Below, in pieces: positions 51,800 through 61,012 of a stretch of DNA of 64,000 bases. The stretch is from the NCBI RefSeq assembly GCF_026627445.1, contig NZ_JAPNLJ010000028.1, forward strand, positions 41,595-105,594, in the 5' to 3' direction. The translations under genes and the position numbers were made by a program. The notes under the pieces are model-generated. The model saw only the letters and a program-made list of their open reading frames with translations, did no database searches and was not told the origin of the DNA. Every line of letters starts with the position of its first letter. Positions within the stretch are counted from its first letter, which is position 1. Origin of the DNA: Streptomyces sp. H27-H1 (GTDB lineage Bacteria; Actinomycetota; Actinomycetes; Streptomycetales; Streptomycetaceae).

Positions 51800-51813
51800 G
51801 CCGTAGCCCCCGC

Positions 51814-53829
51814 TCAGACCGGGGGGTGCGGGGCGGGCCCCTCCGGCTGGCCGGTGTCCGCTCCCGCACCTGTACTCACTCCGGCACCCGCACTCACTCC
51901 CGCACTCACTCCCGCACCCGCGGCCGCCGCGGCGGCCTGGCGGCCGATGATGAGGGCGATCGCGTCCGGGGCCACCGCCCGGGAGTAGAGCCAGCCCTGA
52001 CCGGTGTCGCAGCCGACGCGGCGCAGCCGGGCCGCCTGCCCGGCGGTTTCCACGCACTCGGCCGTCACCGTCAGGCCCAGCCGGTGCGCGAGCTGCACCA
52101 GGGCCTCGACGATGGTCTCGTCGGCGGGGTTCGGATGCGCGCCGTCCTCGTAGCGGAATCCGCGTACGAAGGAGCCGTCCAGTTTGAGGACGGAGACCGG
52201 CAGACGGCTCAGGTAGGCGAGGTTGGAGTATCCGGTGCCGAAATCGTCGATGGCGATCCGCACCCCCATGTCGCTCAGCGCCTGCAGGGCCTGGAGCGGC
52301 CTGCCCGCCGAGCCCATCACGGCCGACTCCGTCAGCTCCAGCTGGAGCAGCTGGGGCGCCAAGCCGGTCTCCGCCAGGATCTCGGCCACGTCGCCGACCA
52401 GGTCGGAGTCCCAGACCTGGCGCACCGCCACGTTGACGGACACGAAGACGGGGGAGTCGCTGGGCTGCTCGATCTGCCAGCGCCGGGCCTGCCGGCAGGC
52501 CGTCTGCAGCACCCAGCGGCCCAACTGGACGATGGACCCGTCCTCTTCGGCAATTCCGATGAACCGATTCGGCGTCAGTGTGCCGAACTGCGGGTGGTTC
52601 CAGCGCACCAGGGCCTCGACCCCGCGCACCGCCCCGCTCTCCAGGTCCACCAGCGGCTGGTACTCGAGGGTGAACTCCCCGCGCTCCACCGCCGGCCGCA
52701 GCGTCGAGGACAGGGCCTGGCGGGTCATCCGGTGCGCGTTGCGCTCCGGGTCGAAGAGGGTCCAGCGGGCCTTGCCGTCCTCCTTGGCCCAGTACAGCGT
52801 GGTGTCCGCGGCCTGCATCAGCCCGGTCGCCGAGGTCCCGGCCGCCGCCCGCTCCACCACCCCGATCGACGCGGAGACCGACAGCCGCTGACCGGCCAGG
52901 TCGAAGGGCTCCTGTACGGCGGCCAGGACGCTCCGCGCCAGGTCCGCGAGCTGCTCGGTGCCGGTGGACTCCTCGACGAGCAGGGCGAACTCGTCGCCGC
53001 CGAGCCGGGCCACCAGGTGCCCTCCGGTGCGCCCGTAGCCGGACTGGTCGGCGCACTGGGTCAGCCGTTTGGCGACGGCGGTCAGCAGCCGGTCGCCGAC
53101 CCGGTGGCCCAGGGTGTCGTTGACGGCCTTGAACCCGTCGAGGTCCAGGTAGCACAGCCCGATCCGGCCGGTGCCGCCCTGCTCGTACGAGGAGGCCTCC
53201 AGGGCGGCGGAGAGCCGCTCGAAGAACAGGGCCCGGTTGGGCAGCCGGGTCACCGGGTCGTGCATCTGGAGGTGGCGCAGGCGGGCCTGGAGGTCCCGCC
53301 TGTCGCTGATGTCGGCGACGGACAGCAGGACGTCGCTCGTCCCGGGGACGGGTCCGAGGGTGATCTCGGTCCACAGGGAGTGGCCGTCGGGGTGCTTGAG
53401 GCGCCGGGTGCAGCGGAGCCGGGCCTGCCGGCCGCGCAGCACCTCCTGGTAGGCCTGCCAGGTGCGGGCCTCGGAGGCCAGGTCCACCAGGTCGGCGGCG
53501 CACTGGCCGGCGAGGGCGTGCGGCTCGGCGCCGAGGAGTCCTGCGAGGGCCTGGTTGGCGCTGGCGATGTGGCCGGTGCGGTCGATGACGGCCATGGGGA
53601 GGTGGGCGGCGTTGAAGGCGGCCCGGTAGTCGGCCTGCCGCTCGGCCAGTCGCTCGGCCTGATGACCGGCGGCCTGGAGGCCGGCCTGGTGATCGGCCTG
53701 ATGACCGGCGGCCCGGTGCTCGGCGCGGTCCGGGGTTGCCGTCGTCGCCGGGGCTGCCGGGTGACGCTGCGTCATGGCCGGTCGGATGTTGTCGGCCGCC
53801 GAAGCGGTTCCGTCTGGGGTTCCGCTCAC
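51814..53829 (-). CDS. PAS-GGDEF-EAL cyclic-di-GMP signalling protein
   Basis: Cytosolic c-di-GMP enzyme of 671 aa from the GTG at 53829 (GGGAG upstream). After an Ala/His/Gln-rich leader, a PAS domain (about 75-185: FNAAHLPMAVIDRTGHIASA) is followed by GGDEF (about 195-360), with the active GGDEF motif in VARLGGDEFALLVEE. The EAL domain (about 375-620) has EALVRWNHP, QLELTESAVMG, IAIDDFGTGYSN and ECVETAGQ, so both synthesis and hydrolysis sites look intact. A Gly/Ala/Val tail ends the protein. Such proteins time development in Streptomyces; which paralogue this is cannot be decided. Confidence 0.93.
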   Translation of the reverse strand: MSGTPDGTASAADNIRPAMTQRHPAAPATTATPDRAEHRAAGHQADHQAGLQAAGHQAERLAERQADYRAAFNAAHLPMAVIDRTGHIASANQALAGLLGAEPHALAGQCAADLVDLASEARTWQAYQEVLRGRQARLRCTRRLKHPDGHSLWTEITLGPVPGTSDVLLSVADISDRRDLQARLRHLQMHDPVTRLPNRALFFERLSAALEASSYEQGGTGRIGLCYLDLDGFKAVNDTLGHRVGDRLLTAVAKRLTQCADQSGYGRTGGHLVARLGGDEFALLVEESTGTEQLADLARSVLAAVQEPFDLAGQRLSVSASIGVVERAAAGTSATGLMQAADTTLYWAKEDGKARWTLFDPERNAHRMTRQALSSTLRPAVERGEFTLEYQPLVDLESGAVRGVEALVRWNHPQFGTLTPNRFIGIAEEDGSIVQLGRWVLQTACRQARRWQIEQPSDSPVFVSVNVAVRQVWDSDLVGDVAEILAETGLAPQLLQLELTESAVMGSAGRPLQALQALSDMGVRIAIDDFGTGYSNLAYLSRLPVSVLKLDGSFVRGFRYEDGAHPNPADETIVEALVQLAHRLGLTVTAECVETAGQAARLRRVGCDTGQGWLYSRAVAPDAIALIIGRQAAAAAAGAGVSAGVSAGAGVSTGAGADTGQPEGPAPHPPV

Positions 53830-54174
53830 CGTTGGCTCCCGCAGTGCGTGTGAGTGTCCGTGCAGGAAAGTGTGCCGATCATAGAGGTTCCCGGAGGGCC
53901 CTATCCAGCGGCGACGCCGGGTGGGCGGCGGGAGTTCGGCGTGATGACGGATCGACGGCGTGATGACGCCTGATCGTTTCCGCACGACTGTGAGCGTGCG
54001 ACGGCCACTGCTGATCTGACCTGACCAGTCGTGACTTTCCGTAGGTGAATGTGCGAAACCCGGCGTCACCGGCTTGCCCTAGCGCTCACTCGTGTGGGGC
54101 AGCGGAACAGGGCATTAGTAAGACAATCGCCCCAAAGTGGATGAAGAGGTACGAATCCACCACCGGAGGTCGAT

Positions 54175-55410
54175 GTGCCGCGACAGCAGACACTCGGGGG
54201 AGTGGACCGCTCCCGCATGCGAACCACGGCGGCGGCGCTCACTTCCCTGACGGCGCTCGCCGCCATGTCGCTCGTCGCGGGACCCGCGGTCGCCGCACCC
54301 GGAGCCGGACCCTGCACGCTGACCCGTACCGCGGCCCACCACTCGCTGGGTCTGGACAGCTGGAACGGCGCCTATCCCAGGCCCGAGCGCACGCTCAACG
54401 CGGTCATGGTCTTCCTCTCCTTCCCCGACCACCACACCACCCTGACCACCGAGCAGCTCACCGCCGACTACTTCCCGGCGACCAGCGACTTCTTCGAGCG
54501 GGCCTCCTACGGCCGCTTCCGGCTGGTCCCGCACCCGCAGAAGCAGTGGATCGAGATGCCGAAGCCGTCCGCCGCGTACGGGATACAGCGCGACTGGGCC
54601 CCCGCGGACCGGGCGGCCTACCTGCGCGACGCGGTGGCCGGAGCCGATCCGGCGGTGGACTTCAGCCAGTACGACGTCGTCTACTTCGTCGCCGACCCGG
54701 AGGCTCCCGGGGTCGACTCCGATGCCACCAAGGTCGTCAACTTCGAGCAGCCGATCAGGGCGGACGGCGCCGACCTGCGCCGGATCGTCACGGTCTTCGA
54801 GAAGCACCCGCCGGACCGCAATGTGCTGGCCCACGAGACCGGGCACGTCTTCGACCTGCCGGACCTCTACCACCGGCCCTCGGACGGCAAGGGCGACTGG
54901 GACACCTACGTGGGCGACTGGGACGTCATGGGCAGCCAGTTCGGCATGTCCCCGGACCTCTTCGCCTGGCAGAAGTGGAAGCTCGGCTGGCTGGACGCCT
55001 CACAGGTGGACTGCGTGGGATCCGGCTCCTCCCTGCACACCCTCCAGCCGCTGTCCGCGGCCCCGCCCCCGGGCGGTACGGGCGGCACCCGGCTCGCGGT
55101 GATCCGTACGGGTTCCGGCAGCGCGATCGCCGTCGAGGCGCGGGGCTCCGCGGGCAACGACGGGGACACCTGCACCGAGGGGGTCCTCGTCTACCGGGTC
55201 CGCAACGAGGCGTCTTCGGGCGGCGGGCCGATCGAGGTCGTGGACGCGCATCCCGACACCGAGGCCTGCTGGGACCGGTCGGTGTACCCGCCGCTGGCGG
55301 ACGCACCGCTGGAGGTCGGGGAGACCTTCACCGTGCCGGGCGAGCGGATCACCATCGAGGTGGCGGACCGCACGCAGTCGGGCGCCTACACCGTGAAGAT
55401 CACGCGGTAG
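54175..55410 (+). CDS. Secreted M6-family metalloprotease
   Basis: Exported zinc protease of 411 aa from a GTG with GGAGG. The signal peptide ends AVAAPGAG. The catalytic zinc motif is HETGH (220-224) in NVLAHETGHVFDLPDLYH, with a downstream Met-turn-like DVMGSQFGMSPDLFAWQK. The upstream DYFPATSDFFERASYGRF matches the InhA/PrtV-like M6 domain. The last 130 residues form a beta domain (about 285-411). It ends in a TAG codon that is also the first unit of a ten-copy GTAGAG array. Confidence 0.9.
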   Translation: MPRQQTLGGVDRSRMRTTAAALTSLTALAAMSLVAGPAVAAPGAGPCTLTRTAAHHSLGLDSWNGAYPRPERTLNAVMVFLSFPDHHTTLTTEQLTADYFPATSDFFERASYGRFRLVPHPQKQWIEMPKPSAAYGIQRDWAPADRAAYLRDAVAGADPAVDFSQYDVVYFVADPEAPGVDSDATKVVNFEQPIRADGADLRRIVTVFEKHPPDRNVLAHETGHVFDLPDLYHRPSDGKGDWDTYVGDWDVMGSQFGMSPDLFAWQKWKLGWLDASQVDCVGSGSSLHTLQPLSAAPPPGGTGGTRLAVIRTGSGSAIAVEARGSAGNDGDTCTEGVLVYRVRNEASSGGGPIEVVDAHPDTEACWDRSVYPPLADAPLEVGETFTVPGERITIEVADRTQSGAYTVKITR

Positions 55411-55466
55411 AGGTAGAGGTAGAGGTAGAGGTAGAGGTAGAGGTAGAGGTAGAGGTAGAGGTAGAG
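55407..55466. repeat. Hexanucleotide array (GTAGAG)x10
   Basis: Ten perfect copies, 60 bp. The first copy contains the TAG stop of the M6 protease gene; because the unit is six bases, every copy repeats TAG in the same frame. Confidence 0.97.
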
Positions 55467-55481
55467 GCTCGGCCGCACACG

Positions 55482-55513
55482 AAAAAGACCCCCACTCGCG
55501 TGGGGGTCTTTTT
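55482..55513. terminator. Bidirectional terminator between M6 protease and tRNA-Lys copy 3
   Basis: Perfect 14-base arms AAAAAGACCCCCAC (55482-55495) and GTGGGGGTCTTTTT (55500-55513) with a 4-base loop; it ends both the protease and the minus-strand tRNA transcripts. Confidence 0.9.
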
Positions 55514-55520
55514 CCGTCTG

Positions 55521-55594
55521 TGCGCCGCCAGGGACTCGAACCCCGGACCCGCTGATTAAGAGTCAGCTGCTCTAACCAACTGAGCTAGCGGCGC
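55521..55594 (-). tRNA. tRNA-Lys (anticodon CTT), copy 3
   Basis: Identical to copies 1 and 2. It shares short flanks with copy 1 (GTCTG before and CTTGGTGAC after, plus-strand reading), suggesting recent duplication. Confidence 0.97.
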
Positions 55595-55612
55595 TTGGTG
55601 ACGAGCAAGACA

Positions 55613-56167
55613 TTAGCACCCCGACCGGGGATCGGAAAAATCGATATCCGCAGCTCGGGTGGCACGGACGAACGCCCACAGCAGGGCCTCCGGCCCGGGC
55701 AGCCAGGGCAGCCGCGTATCGGGCGCCACGAGCCAGCGCGAGGGCCCCCCGGCGGCGGCCAGCGGGGGCACGGTGACGGCGTCGCCGCGGCCGTGGCAGA
55801 GCGGGGCGGGCACGGGGGCGCTCCATTCCTCCCAGGCCAGCAGGGCCGGGAGCCGGTGGGCGGTGCCGGGGGCGGCGAAGAGCAGGGTCCGCCCGCGGTG
55901 CACGGCGGCCGGACCGGAGCCGGGGCCTTCGGCCCAGAGCAGGTCGAGCATCCGGCGCCCGAGGACGAGGGGGACGTTGACGACGTCGAAGGCGGTCCCG
56001 CAGGGCAGCACGGCGGGCGCGGTGGGCCGAGCCTGCCAGGCGGCCAGCGTGCCGCCGGGCTGGGCGGACGCCGAGGCCAGCCAGGCAGCGCCGGCCGGGG
56101 TGACGTGGGTCGCGGAGGCGGTCGTCGTCCGCACGTCGAGCGCGGGACAGCCGGTCAGGGTCGTCAT
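55613..56167 (-). CDS. Small prim-pol (bifunctional DNA primase/polymerase N-terminal)-like protein
   Basis: A 184-aa protein from the ATG at 56167. The text AVLPCGTAFDVVNVPLVLGR, GPAAVHRGRTLLFAAPGTA and RWLVAPDTRLPWLPGPEALL matches stand-alone Streptomyces proteins annotated as bifunctional DNA primase/polymerase N-terminal domains. The acidic catalytic residues of true prim-pols are not obvious, so it may be a non-catalytic relative. It lies directly upstream of tRNA-Lys copy 3 on the same strand. Confidence 0.7.
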   Translation of the reverse strand: MTTLTGCPALDVRTTTASATHVTPAGAAWLASASAQPGGTLAAWQARPTAPAVLPCGTAFDVVNVPLVLGRRMLDLLWAEGPGSGPAAVHRGRTLLFAAPGTAHRLPALLAWEEWSAPVPAPLCHGRGDAVTVPPLAAAGGPSRWLVAPDTRLPWLPGPEALLWAFVRATRAADIDFSDPRSGC

Positions 56168-56288
56168 GCGTCCAGGTCTACCCGCGGTAGCCAACCGATC
56201 TCCGGGAGTTACCGAAAACCGGGACAGGCCGGGTAGCGCTGGGGTATGTTGCGCACCGCATATGCCAGAGGTCGCGGCGGGGGTTCCG

Positions 56289-56627
56289 TCAGGCGCCCTC
56301 GGGAGTGGTGCCGCGCAGCAGGGACTCGCCGAACTCGATCATCTTGCGGGCGTAGTCCTCGGTCCACTCGGCCTGCTCCGCGACCGCCGCCGGGGACAGG
56401 CGGTCGAACCGCCGCGGATCCGCCAGCTGCGCCGCCGCCACCGCCTGGAACTCCACCGCCCGCTCCTGGGCGGCCCGGAAGGCCAGGGTCAGCTCCGTCG
56501 CCCGGACCAGCAGCTCCCGAGGGTCGTCGATCGATTCGAGGTCGAAGAAGTGCTCCGGGTCCGTGACGGTCTCCGACGGCTCGAAGAGCAACTGCGCGGG
56601 CCGCAGCCTCCGCTCGGGCTCTGCCAT
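56289..56627 (-). CDS. Conserved small acidic protein of unknown function
   Basis: A 112-aa protein from the ATG at 56627, with a clear GGAGGA upstream. It begins MAEPERRLRPAQLLFEPSET and is predicted to be all-helical and soluble (FDLESIDDPRELLVRATELT, AAVAEQAEWTEDYARKMIEF). I do not recognise a family. Longer frames upstream are rejected for lack of a ribosome site and poor composition. Confidence 0.72.
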   Translation of the reverse strand: MAEPERRLRPAQLLFEPSETVTDPEHFFDLESIDDPRELLVRATELTLAFRAAQERAVEFQAVAAAQLADPRRFDRLSPAAVAEQAEWTEDYARKMIEFGESLLRGTTPEGA

Positions 56628-56903
56628 GCGTGTCCTCCTGCTGCGCGTGGGAAAAGCGGCCGACAAGCTATCGGACCACCGTCCATTGTCCAGCTTCGCG
56701 CAAGGGCGCCCGAGGGTCCCGGCGCAGGGGCGGGAACACGCGTACGGCCGATGGTGCGTACGAGGAGCCGAATCAGTTCCGTGACGGGTGTGTCGAGCAG
56801 GTGATCGGGTGCCGCCGTCATGTGCTCCGGGGCGGCGCCACACCGATCACGGGCGTACGGCCGCGCGGGCGCGCCGCATGCGACCGGCCGGCGGGGCCGC
56901 CCG

Positions 56904-57473
56904 TCACGCGCCGACCGGCGCCTTCGCCAGGGCCGCCACCTCGTCCAGAACGGCCGTCAGCTCGCCCGCGAGGCCTTGCGGCGCCAGGAATCCGTCGGGC
57001 GAGATCAGGTCGGTGATGCCGGGGACGGCCACCGAGGACTCGGCGGGCACCATGCCGACGGCCCGCAGCACCGGTCGCAGCATCCGGCCGGCCGGGGCGC
57101 CGCCGCTGCCGCCCGCGCTGTAGGAGACCAGGCCGGCCGGCTTGCCCTGCCATTCGCGGTAGAGGAAGTCGATGGCGTTCTTGAAGGGGGCGGTGAATCC
57201 GCCGTTGTACATCGGCAGGACGAGGAGGAAGGCGTCCGCGGAGTCGACCAGGGCGCTCCACTCCCGGGTGTGGGGGTGGGTGTAGATCCCGCTTGAGGCG
57301 TATTCGGGCTCGTCGAGGAAGGGCAGGGCGAGGTCGCCGAGATCGACGGCGGTGACCTCGAAGGCCCCGTGCTCGCGAGCCCGGTCGGCGACCCAGCGGG
57401 CGACGGGGCGGGCGGCGGAGGTGGGGCGGACGGAGGCGGAGATCACGTGCAGGTGGATCGGTTGGGAGTTCAC
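56904..57473 (-). CDS. NADPH-dependent FMN reductase-type flavoprotein
   Basis: Flavodoxin-like NAD(P)H:FMN or quinone reductase, 189 aa from a GTG (GAGGAGC upstream). The phosphate loop is VISASVRPTSAARPVA, the flavin loop is LVLPMYNGGFTAPFKNAIDF, and the third loop is VSYSAGGSGGAPAG. It diverges from a MarR regulator across a gap with three TGACGTGTCA sites. This is the common layout of MarR-controlled redox-stress reductases. Confidence 0.9.
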   Translation of the reverse strand: MNSQPIHLHVISASVRPTSAARPVARWVADRAREHGAFEVTAVDLGDLALPFLDEPEYASSGIYTHPHTREWSALVDSADAFLLVLPMYNGGFTAPFKNAIDFLYREWQGKPAGLVSYSAGGSGGAPAGRMLRPVLRAVGMVPAESSVAVPGITDLISPDGFLAPQGLAGELTAVLDEVAALAKAPVGA

Positions 57474-57506
57474 GGCGGGGGCTCCTCGCGGCCTGGGCGA
57501 TGTTGT

Positions 57507-57582
57507 TGACGTGTCACCTATTGAGTGACGCCCATGAAACCGTGAAGTTGGATGACGTGTCAACTATATAGGTGACGTGTCA
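57507..57582. promoter_or_regulatory. Three TGACGTGTCA operator copies between reductase and MarR genes
   Basis: Exact copies at 57507-57516, 57553-57562 and 57573-57582, each a near-palindrome. The last two are 20 bp apart (two helical turns). They overlap the divergent promoters, so the adjacent MarR protein probably binds here. Confidence 0.75.
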
Positions 57583-57616
57583 CTTACAGGTCCGGACTCA
57601 GGTCTAGACTCCGGAC

Positions 57617-58099
57617 ATGACCGAGAACGAGAGCGGGCCGCGCTGGCTCAGCACGCCCGAGCAGGAAGCGTGGTACGCCTGGCGGCGAATGTTTCCGCTG
57701 GTCAACGCCGATATCGCGCGGGACCTGACCCAGGACAGCGGGCTCTCCGAAGCCGACTACGACGTCCTGTCCGTCCTCGGCTCCACCGACGGCCACCGCA
57801 TGCGCATCAGCGCCCTCGCGGTCCTTATGCGGTGGTCCCGCAGTCGGCTCTCCCACCAGCTCACCCGCATGGAGCAGAGGGGCATCGTCCGCCGCGAGGA
57901 AGTGGCCGGTGACGGACGCGGCGCCGAAGTGGTGCTCACCGAGCAGGGCGTGACCATGATCATGACGGCCGCCCCGCTCCACGTGGAATCCGTGCGCCGC
58001 CACCTGATCGACATCCTGACCCCGGAGCAGCTGCGCACCTTCGCCGAGGTGGGCGAACTGCTCCGGACCCGCCTCGGCGCCCCGCGCAAATCCCGCTGA
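57617..58099 (+). CDS. MarR family transcriptional regulator
   Basis: A 160-aa winged-helix repressor. The typical MarR core is present: YDVLSVLGSTDGHRMRISAL, MRWSRSRLSHQLTRMEQRGI and VRREEVAGDGRGAEVVLTEQ. It diverges from the FMN reductase gene and shares the triple TGACGTGTCA region, so it likely represses both genes until an oxidant or small ligand releases it. There is no cysteine in the sequence, so it cannot sense oxidants by thiol chemistry. Confidence 0.92.
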   Translation: MTENESGPRWLSTPEQEAWYAWRRMFPLVNADIARDLTQDSGLSEADYDVLSVLGSTDGHRMRISALAVLMRWSRSRLSHQLTRMEQRGIVRREEVAGDGRGAEVVLTEQGVTMIMTAAPLHVESVRRHLIDILTPEQLRTFAEVGELLRTRLGAPRKSR

Positions 58100-58100
58100 C

Positions 58101-59435
58101 TCAGGGCTTCCAGCTCACCCGGTGTTCCGCCAGGTGCGCGAGCACCGAGTGGTTGGCCTCCCAGCCGTCCGGGAACTTCATCGTCACGCCCAGCTGTACC
58201 GGTTCCGACGACGGGTGGGCGTCCAGGAGCTCCGCTATCCCCGCCCGGGCCACCACCACGCAGGCGTGCCGGTGCCGTGAGGCCAGTACGCACAGCCGGC
58301 CCGTCTCCAGGTGGAAGGCGGTCGCGTCCGGTCGGCCCGACAGGGGGTGCAGGACCACCGTGAGGTCGTACTCGCGGCCCTGCAGCCGGTTGGCCGTGTC
58401 CACCGTGACCCCCAAGACCCCGAGCGCGGACAGCGCCCCCCGGACCGCCGCCGCCTGGTCCCGGTGGGCGGTGCCGACCGCGATCCGGTCGGCCGTCAGC
58501 GGGGACGGGCCGCCCGGCTGCTCGTCCACCGTCACCGCACCCCGGTCCAGCGCCCGGCGCACCACCAGGGCCACCGCCCGCACCGCCTCCGGGTCGGTCC
58601 GGGGCGTGTGCCGGGCCGGCAGCTCCAGCAGACCCCACCCCGACTCGGCGGCCTCGTCCAGCACCCGGTCGGGGCCCGAGCCGTCGCCCGCGACCCCGTA
58701 GGACATCCGCCGCTCGCCCGGGCCCGTACCGCTGCGGAACTGCGTGTACGGGTAGAAGGCGCGGGAGACCAGCGGCGCGGCCGAAGCCGGCAGCCGCCAG
58801 GACACGGGCAGCCGGTGCTGCGGCAGGTCCGGGTTGTGCGCGAGGAGGGTGGACACCGCCGACGCCGAAGGGTCGTAGGACAGGCCCGCCCACTGCTCGG
58901 CCCCCACCACGCTGAAGGGGTCGAGCTGCCCCGGGTCGCCCACGAACAGCGCCCGGTCGAACAGCCCGGCCACGGCCAGCAGCGCGTCCGAGCGCATCTG
59001 GTACGCCTCGTCCACGATGGCGTGCTCCCAGGGCTCCACGTCCTTGACCCACGCCCACTTGGCCGCCGTCGAGATGGTGACGGGCAGCCCGGCGAGGTCG
59101 GCCGGCTTCGCCGAGAGGACCACCGAGTCCAGCTCGCGCAGGGCCGGATCGTAGGCATCGCCCTCGCTGCTGTGCAGCCGGCCCACCTTGAGCTCCGGAT
59201 CCTTCGCGTGCAGCCGCAGCACCAGGTCGTCGACCTGCGCGTTGGTCTGCGCGACCACCATCAGCCGGCGCCCGGCCGCCGCGAGGTCCCGGGCCGCCCG
59301 CACCACCAGGGTGGACTTCCCGGCCCCGGGCGGGGAATCGACGACCACGCCCCGGGCCCCGCCGTGCAGGGTGTCGCGCAGGATGGCGTCGGTGGCCCGG
59401 CCGGCGGCCGCGCCCGGATCGAAAGCGGTGCTCAC
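58101..59435 (-). CDS. SF1B-like (Upf1/Dna2-type) helicase, last gene of nuclease-helicase operon
   Basis: Probable DNA or RNA helicase of 444 aa from a GTG overlapping the upstream stop (GTGA). Motifs: Walker A SPPGAGKST (34-42), Ia VVAQTNAQVDDLVLRL, motif II IVDEAYQM (DEAY 142-145), motif III FVGDPGQLDPF (165-174), and a motif V/VI region VDTANRLQGREYDLTVVLHP with LCVLASRHRHACVVVA. The QGREYD form and GDPGQL pattern point to the Upf1/Dna2 side of superfamily 1. The same operon supplies an Fe-S RecB-like nuclease, so the pair resembles a split Dna2. Role (repair or defence) unproven. Confidence 0.85.
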   Translation of the reverse strand: MSTAFDPGAAAGRATDAILRDTLHGGARGVVVDSPPGAGKSTLVVRAARDLAAAGRRLMVVAQTNAQVDDLVLRLHAKDPELKVGRLHSSEGDAYDPALRELDSVVLSAKPADLAGLPVTISTAAKWAWVKDVEPWEHAIVDEAYQMRSDALLAVAGLFDRALFVGDPGQLDPFSVVGAEQWAGLSYDPSASAVSTLLAHNPDLPQHRLPVSWRLPASAAPLVSRAFYPYTQFRSGTGPGERRMSYGVAGDGSGPDRVLDEAAESGWGLLELPARHTPRTDPEAVRAVALVVRRALDRGAVTVDEQPGGPSPLTADRIAVGTAHRDQAAAVRGALSALGVLGVTVDTANRLQGREYDLTVVLHPLSGRPDATAFHLETGRLCVLASRHRHACVVVARAGIAELLDAHPSSEPVQLGVTMKFPDGWEANHSVLAHLAEHRVSWKP

Positions 59436-61012
59436 AGGAGGTCCTCGGCGGTCACGGGGTCGGGCAGCGGCAGCACGCGGGCGTCGCCGGTCAGGTGCGC
59501 GGGCGGGCCGCCGTGGGTCCACGGGGTCTGCTCGGGGTCCGGCAACTTCGGGCCGCCGCGCGCGTCGTGCTCGAACAGCGTCCAGCACACCCGGTCGCCC
59601 TTCTCCGGCACCGAACCCGGCTCCGGGTCCTTGCCGCGGCCCATTTTGTCGAGGAGGCGCAGCACGAGCCGGCCGTCCTCCTCCCAGCGCACGAACTGCG
59701 CGCTCTGCGGGCGCCCGTCCAGCGAGCGGTACACCTTCGCGCCGCCGTCGGTGAGCTGCGGCCGGTCCTCCGTGGCCACCGTCACCAGCGGGCGCGGGCT
59801 CGGCCGCTTCGACTCGGTCCACTCCATGAGCACTTCGGTGACTTCCCCGGCGAAGGCCTCGCCCGCGAGTCGCCGGCCCGCCATCACCAGGGCGTCGTCC
59901 AACGCCTCCTGGGCGTCGAGCCGCACCTGCTCGGTCTCCCGCGTCGCCAGCTTCTGCGCGGCCGTCACCGCGTCGTCACGGCGCGGCTGCGGCGGCTCGC
60001 CGGCCCGGACCCGGTCCCGGTGGCCGGTGTACGACCAGCGGTCACGGGTCCAGCGCTCCTCGGCCCGCTCGCCGGCCGGCAGCTCGCGCAGCAGGTCCAG
60101 CGCCTGCCACGTCGCCCACCAGGTGTTCTGCATCTGGGCCACGACGAGCCGGTGGATCGCCTGCTCGGCGAACCGCGGACCGTCCCCGTCCCGGGGCTCG
60201 GTCACCCGCGCCGCGTCGAACTTCGCGATCGCCGGGGCCAGCAGCTTGTTGTCGAAGGCCGGATCGGTGGCGGGACCGGCCGGCGGGAGCAGCAACTGGC
60301 CCTCCCCGTCCCGGCCGAGCTCCGCACGCAGTGCCCGCTCGGCGCCGGAGGTCCCCTCCGGCGGGTCGATCCACGCCAGCAGCGCGCCCAGGTGCTGGTC
60401 CTCCAGACTGCTCTGGCCGGTCGCCCAGTGACGGGACAGCAGGTCGGTCGCCGACAGCAGCATCGAGGAGCCGGGCACCCGGGAGCGCTCGGCGAGGTGC
60501 GTGAACCAGCGCCCCAGCAGCGGCACCCGCGTGGGCACCGGATACGGGTTCTCGGGGTCCTCCTCGGCGGTCCGCCGGAACCGCATGGACCGCCCCAGCA
60601 GCCGTACGTACTCGATGCCCGCGCGGCTCGGCACGATCAGCTGCGGCGCGTCCAGGCACAGCTCGGCCTCCACCTTGACCCGCTTGCCCGTCTCCGGGTC
60701 GGTCTCGGTGCGCTCCACCGGCTCGACGGCGTCCGCGTACCCGTCGATGTACGGCACCACGTGCCCGGCGAGCTCCGCCAGGAACTCCCACCGCATGTCC
60801 CGGTCGCGCGGCTGCGGTATGACCAGGATCCGCGGCTCTTCCCGGTCGGTGCCGAACATCGCGCCGAGCGGAGCCCCGGCCTCGCCCGCCGTCGTCAGCG
60901 GTACGAAGACCAGTGGGCGCTCGCTCAGATGCCGGTGCCGTACGGTCGCCAGCGGCTGGGCCCGGCCCGCGCGGACGGCCTCCAGCCGGGCCAGGGTGCT
61001 CAACAGGGACAT
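59432..61012 (-). CDS. Unknown protein of the nuclease-helicase operon
   Basis: A 526-aa protein from the ATG at 61012; I recognise no domain. It starts MSLLSTLARLEAVRAGRAQP and is soluble and acidic, with Trp-rich helices (RFAEQAIHRLVVAQMQNTWW). The C-terminal part has beta character (QFVRWEEDGRLVLRLLDKMG, KGDRVCWTLFEHDARGGPKL). It overlaps the nuclease gene by 13 nt and the helicase gene by 4 nt, so all three are translated as a unit. It could be a bridging or regulatory subunit. Confidence 0.8.
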   Translation of the reverse strand: MSLLSTLARLEAVRAGRAQPLATVRHRHLSERPLVFVPLTTAGEAGAPLGAMFGTDREEPRILVIPQPRDRDMRWEFLAELAGHVVPYIDGYADAVEPVERTETDPETGKRVKVEAELCLDAPQLIVPSRAGIEYVRLLGRSMRFRRTAEEDPENPYPVPTRVPLLGRWFTHLAERSRVPGSSMLLSATDLLSRHWATGQSSLEDQHLGALLAWIDPPEGTSGAERALRAELGRDGEGQLLLPPAGPATDPAFDNKLLAPAIAKFDAARVTEPRDGDGPRFAEQAIHRLVVAQMQNTWWATWQALDLLRELPAGERAEERWTRDRWSYTGHRDRVRAGEPPQPRRDDAVTAAQKLATRETEQVRLDAQEALDDALVMAGRRLAGEAFAGEVTEVLMEWTESKRPSPRPLVTVATEDRPQLTDGGAKVYRSLDGRPQSAQFVRWEEDGRLVLRLLDKMGRGKDPEPGSVPEKGDRVCWTLFEHDARGGPKLPDPEQTPWTHGGPPAHLTGDARVLPLPDPVTAEDLL

